Source: Helicobacter sp. (GTDB taxonomy: Bacteria; Campylobacterota; Campylobacteria; Campylobacterales; Helicobacteraceae). From it: a DNA stretch of 32,825 nucleotides. Where the stretch lies: NCBI GenBank assembly GCA_022766795.1, contig JALEPE010000028.1, positions 1 to 32,825 of the forward strand. The letters run 5' to 3'. Below the pieces are notes generated by a model. It was given only the letters and a program-made list of their open reading frames with translations, ran no database searches and was not told where the DNA came from. This document shows, in pieces, positions 25,671 to 32,510 of this stretch. Every line of letters begins with the position of its first letter. Position 1 is the first letter of the stretch. Both the position numbers and the translations under genes were made by a program.

Positions 25671-26134
25671 AAAACTACCATTCTAAATATGCACAAGAAG
25701 TTACACAGCTCATCTACCACACAATTTGGACTATTAACAGCAAAGACTATACAAGAGAACAACTCTCTGTATGGGCTAAAAATTTTAAAAATTTAGAACA
25801 ATGGAATCAATCCTTAAAGGACCACTACGCGCTTATTGCGATTAAAAATGAAAGGATTGTAGGGTTTGGAGATATAGACGCAAAAGGATACCTTGATAAA
25901 CTTTACACACACAAGGATTATCAAAAAACGGGAATAGCAACAGCAATATGCAACCAACTAGAACAATCTGTCTCGCCAAAAATAATTACAACACACGCTT
26001 CTATCACAGCACAAACTTTTTTTGAAAAGACAGGCTACATAACCATTAAAAGACAGAGTATCCTACGCAACAACATTCGTTTATTCAATTTTATTATGCA
26101 GAAAAATCTCTGCGGATTCCACGCCAAAGCGTGA
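25661..26134 (+). CDS. GNAT-family N-acetyltransferase
   Basis: The 157-residue protein has a GNAT fold. The acetyl-CoA pyrophosphate-binding loop is in THKDYQKTGIATAICNQLE (Q-x-x-G-x-A pattern), preceded by the beta strand IVGFGDIDAKGYLDKLYTH and followed by HASITAQTFFEKTGYITIKR, the usual strand-helix-strand C-terminus. The substrate cannot be predicted. The start lies inside the last codons of gmhB, so it belongs to the yhhQ-gmhB transcript. It ends 2 bp before the convergent argG stop, and a CACGC-CAAA-GCGTG hairpin overlaps its last codons. Confidence 0.85.
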   Translation: MQIKNYHSKYAQEVTQLIYHTIWTINSKDYTREQLSVWAKNFKNLEQWNQSLKDHYALIAIKNERIVGFGDIDAKGYLDKLYTHKDYQKTGIATAICNQLEQSVSPKIITTHASITAQTFFEKTGYITIKRQSILRNNIRLFNFIMQKNLCGFHAKA

Positions 26135-26136
26135 AA

Positions 26137-27351
26137 TTATTTACGCGTTTTTCCTGCAATAATAAACCGCAAAGCATTGAGTTTAATGAACCCTTCCGCA
26201 TCGCTTTGGTTATAAACAGAATCCTCTTCAAAAGTGCTATACGCAGCATTAAAGAGAGAATTTTTAGATTCTCTGCCAAGAATCGTTACATTTCCTTTAT
26301 AAAGCTCTAAGCGCACTACACCCTCTACTTTTTCTTGCGTTTTGTCGATCAAAGCTTGTAAGGCTTCTCTCTCTGGGCTAAACCAATATCCATTATAAAT
26401 CAAACTCGCATATTTTGGCATAATCTCATCTTTTAAATGCGCTTCCTCCCTATCAAGGCATAGCGATTCTATGGCGCGGTGTGCTTTAAGATAAATCGTT
26501 CCTCCCGGAGTTTCATAGCAACCGCGTGATTTCATACCCACATAACGATTTTCTACCAAATCCAATCTACCGATTCCATTTTCACCGGCTAATTTATTCA
26601 ACCTTTCCCAAAAATTTGCCGGGCTTAGCTTTTCTCCATTGATTGCGATTCCATCACCTTTTTTAAATTCAATCGTAATAATTGTTGGCGTATCCGGTGC
26701 GTTTTTGGGTGAAACACTCCAACGCCACATATCCTCTTCGGGCGCAACATTTGGATTTTCTAAAATCTGCCCCTCATAACTAATGTGCAATAAATTTGCG
26801 TCCATTGAATAAGGCGATTTGTTTGCCTTTTTCTCAATAGGAATCCCTGCAGATTCCGCATATCCCAATAACTTTTCGCGACTATTTAAATCCCACTCCC
26901 TCCAAGGCGCAATGACTTTAATATCCGGATTCAACGCATACGCACCAATCTCAAAACGCACTTGGTCATTACCTTTACCCGTTGCGCCATGTGAAATAGC
27001 GTCTGCGCCAACTTCTTTTGCAATCTCCACCAAATGCTTTGCAATCAAAGGACGCGCAATGCTTGTCCCTAGCAAATATTCTCCCTCATAAATCGTGTTT
27101 GCCCTAAACATTGGAAAGACAAAATCGCGGATAAATTCCTCACGCAAATCTTTGATAAAGATATTTTCCGATTTGATTCCAAGCTTTTGCGCTTTTGCTC
27201 TTGCGGGTTCTACTTCCTCACCTTGTCCAATGTCTGCGGTAAAAGTTACCACTTCGCAACCATAAGTATCGCCAAGCCATTTTAGAATAACACTTGTATC
27301 TAATCCACCGCTATATGCAAGGACCACTTTTTTGATTTGTTTGTTGCCCAT
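26137..27351 (-). CDS. argG: Argininosuccinate synthase
   Basis: ArgG ligates citrulline and aspartate with ATP in arginine synthesis. The 404-residue, full-length protein has the P-loop-like AYSGGLDTSVILKWL (12-26) and TADIGQGEEVEPAR. It also has HGATGKGNDQVRFE, APWREW and LVENRYVGMKSRGCYETPGG, which are diagnostic. AAGGAG lies 5-6 bases before the ATG and an extended -10 promoter just upstream. It appears monocistronic, divergent from the S4-domain gene. Confidence 0.96.
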   Translation of the reverse strand: MGNKQIKKVVLAYSGGLDTSVILKWLGDTYGCEVVTFTADIGQGEEVEPARAKAQKLGIKSENIFIKDLREEFIRDFVFPMFRANTIYEGEYLLGTSIARPLIAKHLVEIAKEVGADAISHGATGKGNDQVRFEIGAYALNPDIKVIAPWREWDLNSREKLLGYAESAGIPIEKKANKSPYSMDANLLHISYEGQILENPNVAPEEDMWRWSVSPKNAPDTPTIITIEFKKGDGIAINGEKLSPANFWERLNKLAGENGIGRLDLVENRYVGMKSRGCYETPGGTIYLKAHRAIESLCLDREEAHLKDEIMPKYASLIYNGYWFSPEREALQALIDKTQEKVEGVVRLELYKGNVTILGRESKNSLFNAAYSTFEEDSVYNQSDAEGFIKLNALRFIIAGKTRK

Positions 27352-27376
27352 TTTAGCTCCTTAAAAATTTTGCGTT

Positions 27377-27385
27377 ATTATAGCA
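27377..27385 (-). promoter_or_regulatory. Extended -10 promoter of argG
   Basis: The minus strand reads TGCTATAAT (27385 to 27377), a perfect extended -10, 26 bp upstream of the ATG. No ARG-box-like palindrome was recognised nearby. Confidence 0.7.
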
Positions 27386-27406
27386 ACAATTTAATATTCT
27401 TTTAGC

Positions 27407-27412
27407 TACAAT
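27407..27412 (+). promoter_or_regulatory. -10 element for the S4-domain/rlmN operon
   Basis: TACAAT, in TTTAGCTACAATTCTGC, lies 22 bp before the ATG at 27435 and diverges from the argG promoter 22 bp away. Confidence 0.5.
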
Positions 27413-27434
27413 TCTGCAAATTTTAAGGATAAAA

Positions 27435-27686
27435 ATGCGAATTGATAAATTTTTAAATGCTGTCAATATTGTCAAAAGACGCGCAATCGCACAAGATATG
27501 ATTGCAAATGGTGTTGTGAGAATCGCAGGAATCAATGTCAAAGCAAGTAGAGATGTGAAAGTGGGCGATGTGATAGAAATTGCATTTTTAGAAAAATCCA
27601 AGTTCTATCAAGTCTTACAGATTCCAGAACAAAAAACAATCAAAAAGAACGAATCGCATTTGTATTATAAGGAAATACAAAAATGA
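27435..27686 (+). CDS. S4-domain RNA-binding protein (Hsp15/RqcP-like)
   Basis: The 83-residue protein is almost entirely an S4 RNA-binding domain: MRIDKFLNAVNIVKRRAIAQ, then MIANGVVRIAGINVKASRDV and VGDVIEIAF. Small proteins of this type (Hsp15/HslR, RqcP) bind the 50S subunit carrying stalled peptidyl-tRNA and assist ribosome-associated quality control. Which subtype this is cannot be decided from sequence alone. Its stop overlaps the next start by 4 bp (ATGA). It is first gene of an operon with rlmN. Confidence 0.88.
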   Translation: MRIDKFLNAVNIVKRRAIAQDMIANGVVRIAGINVKASRDVKVGDVIEIAFLEKSKFYQVLQIPEQKTIKKNESHLYYKEIQK

Positions 27687-28240
27687 TTTACTGCGCGGGA
27701 CAAATGGAATCCTTTGCTTTTGCAAAAAGCATTGGAGTGGGGCTAGTGGAATCAGCAATCAATCTAACGCAATCTGTGCTATTTGATAAACCTGATGAAA
27801 TTGTATTTATTGGCACTTGTGGAAGCTACTCTACTGCGATTCCACTACTAGAAGTCTTTGAGTCTTATGGGGCGAGTAATATTGAACTATCCTTTTTAGA
27901 GAACAAATCTTACACGTCATTGGATAATATTTTAACAAATGTTTCACGTGAAACTATTTTGAATGCAGAACAAAAAATTGTCAATTCTAGCAATTATATC
28001 AGTACCGATTCCAACCTTGCGCAAAAAATGCTAAAACTTGGAATCGCTTATGAAAATATGGAATTTTTTAGCATATTAAAAGTCGCAAACCATTTTAATC
28101 TCCCTGCAATTGGAATCTTTTGTAGCACAAATTATATCCACAAAAATGCAAGAGAGGAATTTTTATCCAACCACAAAACAGCAATGCAAAAATTAGAATC
28201 CTATGTTAAAAATAAATTGGATTCTACTTTAGGCAAATAA
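27683..28240 (+). CDS. Nucleoside phosphorylase-like protein (PNP/UDP superfamily)
   Basis: The 185-residue protein resembles the purine nucleoside phosphorylase/MTA-SAH nucleosidase fold but is shorter than most members (about 230-240). FIGTCGSYSTAIPLLEV matches the superfamily's glycine-rich phosphate/ribose loop. YENMEFFSILKVANHFNLPAIG resembles its NMExxA...A..P..I ribose-binding segment, with Met and Glu in place. The N-terminal part seems reduced, so activity and substrate are uncertain. It is translationally coupled on both sides: 4-bp overlap with the S4 gene, and rlmN starts directly after its stop. Confidence 0.65.
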   Translation: MIYCAGQMESFAFAKSIGVGLVESAINLTQSVLFDKPDEIVFIGTCGSYSTAIPLLEVFESYGASNIELSFLENKSYTSLDNILTNVSRETILNAEQKIVNSSNYISTDSNLAQKMLKLGIAYENMEFFSILKVANHFNLPAIGIFCSTNYIHKNAREEFLSNHKTAMQKLESYVKNKLDSTLGK

Positions 28241-29281
28241 ATGCAAGAAAATATTTTTAACCTCTCCCTTAATGCGCTGGGGGCAATGCTTGAAAATGCA
28301 GGATTCCAAAAGTTCCGCGCAAAACAAATTTACCATTGGCTCTATGTGCGCTATGTTGATAATTTTGATACAATGGACAATTTACCCAAGCCATTAAAAG
28401 CCTATTTAAAAGAAAATTTCACAACACAAAAAGTGCAAATCTGCAAGAAAGAACAAAGCAAAGATGGAAGCGTAAAATATCTTTTTGCCGCGCAAGATAA
28501 TCTAACTTACGAATCGGTGTTTTTGAAAATGAAAGAGGATAAATTCACACTTTGTCTTTCCTCTCAAATCGGGTGTAAAGTAGGGTGCAGTTTTTGCCTT
28601 ACTGCAAAGGGAGGATTTGTGCGCAATCTAAGTGCGGGAGAAATTGTTTATCAAGTGTGGGCAATCAAAAAAGAGCAAGGGATTCCGCAGAATAAAGCCA
28701 TCAATATTGTATATATGGGAATGGGAGAGCCATTGGATAATTTGGATAATGTTGTCAATGCGATTAAGATTCTTGCCGAGCTTGATGGCTTAAGCATTTC
28801 TACACGCCGTCAAACAATCTCTACAAGCGGAATCGCACCAAAGATTAAAAAGCTTGGCGCACTCCACCTTGGTGTGCAACTTGCAATCTCCTTACACGCT
28901 GTTGATGATAAACTTCGGAGTGAATTAATGCCAATCAACAAAGCCTACAATATCCAAGCCGTGATTGATGAAGTGGCACAATTCCCCATTGATAGTCGCA
29001 AAAGAGTAATGTTTGAATATCTCGTGATTGATAGCCTAAACGATGGTTTAGATAGCGCAAAAAAACTTGTTGCCCTGCTGAATAAAATCAAAGCAAAAGT
29101 GAATCTCATCTATTTCAATCCTCACGAGGGAAGCAAATACAGACGCCCAAGTGTAGAAAAAGTAGAGGCTTTTAGAGAGTTTTTGCTTAAAAAAGGGCTT
29201 TTATGCACCATTAGAGAATCCAAAGGTTTAGACATTAGCGCGGCGTGTGGGCAACTAAGAGAACGCAATTTAAAGGAATGA
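28241..29281 (+). CDS. rlmN: 23S rRNA (A2503-C2) / tRNA (A37-C2) methyltransferase, radical SAM
   Basis: RlmN methylates C2 of A2503 in 23S rRNA and of A37 in some tRNAs, improving fidelity. The 346-residue protein has the N-terminal substrate-binding part with FRAKQIYHWLYVR and the radical-SAM cluster motif C112-x3-C116-x2-C119 in IGCKVGCSFCLTAKGG. NIVYMGMGEPLDN and STSGIAPKI follow, and C336 in ISAACGQLR is the second mechanistic cysteine. It starts directly after the previous stop and overlaps the spacing region of a small downstream ORF, in the same operon. Confidence 0.95.
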   Translation: MQENIFNLSLNALGAMLENAGFQKFRAKQIYHWLYVRYVDNFDTMDNLPKPLKAYLKENFTTQKVQICKKEQSKDGSVKYLFAAQDNLTYESVFLKMKEDKFTLCLSSQIGCKVGCSFCLTAKGGFVRNLSAGEIVYQVWAIKKEQGIPQNKAINIVYMGMGEPLDNLDNVVNAIKILAELDGLSISTRRQTISTSGIAPKIKKLGALHLGVQLAISLHAVDDKLRSELMPINKAYNIQAVIDEVAQFPIDSRKRVMFEYLVIDSLNDGLDSAKKLVALLNKIKAKVNLIYFNPHEGSKYRRPSVEKVEAFREFLLKKGLLCTIRESKGLDISAACGQLRERNLKE

Positions 29282-29282
29282 T

Positions 29283-29375
29283 ATGGGATTATTAGATATC
29301 ATTATGCTTGGTTTTTTAAGTGTTGTATTTGTGGTAGGAATGGGTGCGTTTTTGTATTATGCCTACAAAAAATAA
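29283..29375 (+). CDS. 30-residue single-pass membrane microprotein
   Basis: This short ORF starts 1 bp after the rlmN stop with AAGGA 6 bases before its ATG, a better ribosome-binding site than many long genes here. The peptide is MGLLDIIMLGF, then a hydrophobic core (about residues 5-26) rich in Val, Phe and Gly, ending YYAYKK. It is thus a single membrane helix with a basic end on one side. I cannot assign it to a family; similar tiny subunits accompany respiratory complexes and transporters. The coupled position and ribosome-binding site argue for translation. Confidence 0.55.
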   Translation: MGLLDIIMLGFLSVVFVVGMGAFLYYAYKK

Positions 29376-29384
29376 TCCAACATA

Positions 29385-29462
29385 TCAATCACGAAATAGT
29401 GAAAAAACCTTGTAAAGCAAAATAGAAAAAAGCGCTAAAAACAAGAGATAAGAAAGCAACAT
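29385..29462 (-). CDS. Candidate 25-residue hydrophobic microprotein, convergent to the previous one
   Basis: On the minus strand, AGGGGACTAAC precedes an ATG at 29462. The 25-residue ORF is hydrophobic (MLLSYLLFLALFSILLYK at the start) and ends in a short basic/acidic tail with TGA. It converges on the 30-residue ORF with a 9-bp gap. Upstream, TAATAATATA could serve as a -10. Candidates include a microprotein subunit or a small hydrophobic toxin-like peptide. It may also be chance, as short hydrophobic ORFs are common in AT-rich DNA. Confidence 0.35.
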   Translation of the reverse strand: MLLSYLLFLALFSILLYKVFSLFRD

Positions 29463-29810
29463 TGTTAGTCCCCTAAAAGTGTTTAAGTTAATTAAACTAT
29501 ATTATTATCCTAAATTTACGAAATTAAAAAATCCCCCTAAACGATAAGGATTCTATGGTGTTTGCAATGCGATTCCTTTATGCAAAGCCAAACTTCTTTG
29601 CCAAATCCTTACAAGCTCAAGCGCGTAAATTCTCCATAGAATCGCAACTACCCCATTACAAACAATGGATTTTGCAATGATTCCACACAAAGCCCCTTTG
29701 CGGAGCAAGGGTATTGATTTATAAAACATGGATTCCTATTTTGGTTGCTATGTGTGAATGGAGCAAACAAAACAGAAACGCGCTCCCCAAAAGCGTAGAA
29801 TAAAGGAATG
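29463..29810. other. Intergenic region with no clear gene
   Basis: About 350 bp ahead of the methyltransferase promoter. It holds a 41-codon plus-strand ORF (29555-29680) with AAGGA 4 bases before its ATG, but its composition is uninformative and I know no homologue. A GC-richer hairpin-like stretch near 29695-29712 pairs CCCTTTGC with GCAAGGG (one bulge). Several GATTCC/GATTCT words are present. This may be a decayed gene or untranslated spacer. Confidence 0.3.
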
Positions 29811-29819
29811 TGCTATAAT
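29811..29819 (+). promoter_or_regulatory. Extended -10 promoter of the methyltransferase gene
   Basis: TGCTATAAT is a perfect extended -10. The transcript would start near 29826, giving a leader of about 57 nt before the ATG at 29883. Confidence 0.7.
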
Positions 29820-29882
29820 TTTGACTTTCATTGCTTTAATAGTCTAAAGAAACAGCAAGGCAACCTTAAGTAAAGGGACGAA

Positions 29883-31343
29883 ATGGAAAACTATGGTTAT
29901 GCCACAGAGTTAGAATATGTCAATGATTTTATTCCAGCACTCAATCCCCTATGGATAGATTTTTGCCTACTCCTTGCGGGATTTGACACGCCTACGCACC
30001 CCGATTCTACAAGTTTTGATTATTTAGAGCTTGGATTTGGCAAAGGCAATAGCCTTACTCTTAATGCAAGTTGTAGCGAAGGGAGTTTTGTGGGAAACGA
30101 TTTCATTCCCGCCCATTGCGAATATGCGCAACATTTCATCTATGCCTCCAAAGCAAATGCAAAAGTCTATAAAGATAATTTTGAACAATTAAAACAGAGG
30201 CTAGATAGAGAGAATCTTAAGTTTGATTATATCGTATTGCACGGAGTTTGGAGCTGGATTAGTCAAGAAAATCAAAGGGTGATTTTAGAAATTATCTCCA
30301 CACACCTAAAGGAACAAGGCATAGTTTATGTAAGTTATAATTGCTTTCCGGGTTGGGAGGGCAAATATTCTCTTCGCCATTTGTTAAAACTAGTGGAGCA
30401 AAACGCACAAGGCAACCAAGCACAAAGAATAGAGCAAAGCATTCATTTTGCTAAACAACTTTTTGAATCCAATCCTCTTTATATAGAGCAGAATCCTCAC
30501 ACACAAGAAATGTATCATACTTTGCAAACAAGAGAAACAAACTACCTGTGCCACGAATTTTTTAACAAAGATTGGCATTGTGTATTCTTTAGTCAAATGG
30601 CACACTTTATGGCTGAAGTGCAATGCGCGTTTGCGTGTAGTGCAAAACTAATGTGGAATTTTGACCCGCAAACTTTTACGCAGGAGCAACAAGCACTCTT
30701 GACGCAAGTTAAGGATTCTACATTGCAAGAGCAACTCAAGGATTATTTTTTAAACGAATCCTTTAGAATGGATATTTTCATTAGGAGAGGGGAAAAGCTC
30801 ACACAAAAAGAGCGCGACACAAGGCTTTTGCAAACTTCTTTTGTCCTGCTTAAGCCTCTTGCATTATTGCAATTAAGCATACCACCGATTCTACAAATGC
30901 TTTGTATGCAGATTTTAGAATTTTTTGCTAGGGATTCTTATGCACCAAAGACTTTGCAAAACCTTATAGAATCCTCGAATCTTGAACAAGAAATCCTGTT
31001 GCCTATTCTTTGTGCGTTAATGACACAAGAGGCAATCCACCCCACAAGGACTATGACTTTAAAAGCCAAAGCACAAGCAAACGCCTACAATCAACTGCTT
31101 TTTGCGAAACAAACCACGCTTCTTAAGCCCTTTCTCGCTTCCCCTTTGATTGGGGGCATTTTTATAGAACCTATTACTTGGGTGTGTCTAAAGGGCTATA
31201 CGCAAGGAGTTTGCAAAAAGGAATCCCTAATGCAATTTGTCCGCAATGCAATTCCAAATTTACAAGAATCTTTTGAGGATTTAGTGGAGCAGTTTTTAAA
31301 CGAACTTGCGCTTTACAAAACACTAGGGATTCTGCAAAATTAG
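29883..31343 (+). CDS. Class I SAM-dependent methyltransferase with methyltransferase regulatory domain
   Basis: The protein has 486 residues. The N-terminal Rossmann methyltransferase domain (about 20-190) has motif I YLELGFGKGNSLTLNA (48-63), an acidic end of strand 2 in VGNDFIPAHCEYA, and FDYIVLHGVWSWIS for motif IV. A region beginning LRHLLKLVEQNAQGNQAQRI and extending to about 300 resembles the methyltransferase regulatory domain (PF10119 type), and a helical C-terminal part follows. This architecture occurs in Helicobacter and other Proteobacteria, but the substrate is not established from sequence. Its own promoter lies upstream, and a HAD phosphatase gene follows 15 bp downstream. Ribosome-binding site AAAGGGACGAA. 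Confidence 0.8.
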   Translation: MENYGYATELEYVNDFIPALNPLWIDFCLLLAGFDTPTHPDSTSFDYLELGFGKGNSLTLNASCSEGSFVGNDFIPAHCEYAQHFIYASKANAKVYKDNFEQLKQRLDRENLKFDYIVLHGVWSWISQENQRVILEIISTHLKEQGIVYVSYNCFPGWEGKYSLRHLLKLVEQNAQGNQAQRIEQSIHFAKQLFESNPLYIEQNPHTQEMYHTLQTRETNYLCHEFFNKDWHCVFFSQMAHFMAEVQCAFACSAKLMWNFDPQTFTQEQQALLTQVKDSTLQEQLKDYFLNESFRMDIFIRRGEKLTQKERDTRLLQTSFVLLKPLALLQLSIPPILQMLCMQILEFFARDSYAPKTLQNLIESSNLEQEILLPILCALMTQEAIHPTRTMTLKAKAQANAYNQLLFAKQTTLLKPFLASPLIGGIFIEPITWVCLKGYTQGVCKKESLMQFVRNAIPNLQESFEDLVEQFLNELALYKTLGILQN

Positions 31344-31358
31344 CATAGGAGAACAGAG

Positions 31359-31985
31359 ATGATAAATGTTATTTTTGATATGGACGGGACACTGCTAGAT
31401 AGTGAAAATGCAATCTGTGAAGCCATTAACGCTATTAGGAAAGATAAAGGGCTTCCTATGCTTTCTCACAAAGACATCAAACACGCGATTCACACGCCCA
31501 ATTTAAATTGTGCAAAGATTTTTTATCATATAGACAATTTTCCACATAAAAGCTATAAAGTAGGTTTTGAATCCTATTTTGATAAATATTACGAAAGCGC
31601 GGTGCTGTTTGAGGGTGTGCGTGCAATGCTAAAAACTTGTAAAGAAAGAAATTACTTTTTAGCCCTTGCTTCTAATGCCCCACAATCTGCCTTAAAGCCT
31701 ATTTTGCAAAGGCATAAATTGGAGGAATATTTTGATGCAATCATCGGCACAAACGCTACAATAGAATCTAAACCCAATCCGATGATGATTCATCTTATCT
31801 TGCAAAATGCCCCATTTGCGAAGTCTGTATTTGTTGGAAATTGTATAAAAGATGAGGGAGCAGCACAAAATGCCGGGATTCCTTATCTCCAAGCTAAATG
31901 GAATGAATCCACCTTAAAAGAGAATGAATTTACTAGCGCAGAGGAATTGTTGCAAAAACTCAAAGAATCTGAATTATCTGTTTGA
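31359..31985 (+). CDS. HAD-family phosphatase (phosphoglycolate phosphatase-like)
   Basis: The 208-residue HAD hydrolase has a small helical cap. Motif I is FDMDGTLLDSE with the Asp nucleophile, motif II is ALASNAP, motif III is ESKPNP, and motif IV is VFVGNCIKDEGAAQNAG. The usual GD[S/T]xxD of motif IV reads GNCIKD, so the first acidic residue is Asn while the second Asp is kept. Activity may persist but Mg binding could be altered. The cap resembles Gph/PGMB-type enzymes, but the substrate cannot be named. It lies 15 bp after the methyltransferase gene, with AGGAG before the ATG, and is probably co-transcribed. Confidence 0.85.
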   Translation: MINVIFDMDGTLLDSENAICEAINAIRKDKGLPMLSHKDIKHAIHTPNLNCAKIFYHIDNFPHKSYKVGFESYFDKYYESAVLFEGVRAMLKTCKERNYFLALASNAPQSALKPILQRHKLEEYFDAIIGTNATIESKPNPMMIHLILQNAPFAKSVFVGNCIKDEGAAQNAGIPYLQAKWNESTLKENEFTSAEELLQKLKESELSV

Positions 31986-31991
31986 TTGCCC

Positions 31992-32022
31992 TTGACAAAC
32001 ACTAAGTGTTAGGATTTATAAT
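31992..32022 (+). promoter_or_regulatory. MerR-type promoter with 19-bp spacer and dyad operator
   Basis: TTGACA (31992-31997), a spacer of exactly 19 bp, then TATAAT (32017-32022). Inside the spacer, AACACT-A-AGTGTT (31998-32010) is a perfect 6-1-6 palindrome. An over-long spacer with a centred dyad is the hallmark of promoters that MerR-family activators untwist. It lies upstream of the broken merR-like gene, indicating former autoregulation. Confidence 0.8.
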
Positions 32023-32071
32023 GCCATTTCACAAACTTTAAACTTGGCTAAAACTTTTAAAAGGAGTTTAA

Positions 32072-32510
32072 ATGACTTATACGATTTTAGAAGCAGAATA
32101 TAAAAGCGGCATTCCCTCACGCAGGATTCGCTTTTGGCTTGATAAGGGACTTTTTCCAAACATTTATAAGGATAAAAATGGTGCGGCTTTTTAATCAAAA
32201 AGATATTGATTGGTTGTGTTGGATTAACCTTTATCGTGAGCTTGGAATGAGTATCAAGGAGCTTAAGTATCACAAAGATTTATGTGAGAAAGGCGATGAT
32301 ACATTAAGAGAATGACTAAAAATCATTCAAGCTCAAAAGAAAAAGAATCTCGCACAACTTGCACAAGCACAAGAAAATATTGCAATGCTTGAATACAAAG
32401 AACAGCTTTATGTAGATTTGATTGAAAATGGAGCGGATTATCGGCATTCTAGCTTCAGTGAGTGCAAAAGGGCAATGAGAAAAAAGATAAATCTAAATTC
32501 ACTTTCTTAA
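32072..32510 (+). pseudogene. MerR-family transcriptional regulator, frameshifted and with a nonsense codon
   Basis: The first 40 codons give a MerR DNA-binding start (MTYTILEAEYKSGIPSRRIR, then FWLDKGLFPNIYKDKNG), ending at TAA 32192. Shifting frame near 32180 restores the continuation: VRLFNQKDIDWLCWINLY, ELGMSIKELKYHKDLCEKGD, then a long coiled-coil-like tail (KIIQAQKKKNLAQLAQAQEN). That frame is cut by TGA at 32313, probably from TGG. A 2-base deletion (or 1-base insertion) plus one substitution explain both. The full product would have been about 146 residues. Ribosome-binding site AAGGAG is intact. The end overlaps the convergent methyltransferase gene by 12 bp. Confidence 0.85.

Noticed and set aside
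29758..29847. 29-codon basic/hydrophobic plus-strand ORF
   Set aside because: The TGCTATAAT promoter of the methyltransferase gene lies inside it, and no ribosome-binding site precedes it.
32016..32273. 85-codon minus-strand ORF over the MerR promoter and merR pseudogene
   Set aside because: It is antisense to a recognisable MerR sequence; its composition is that of a shadow frame.
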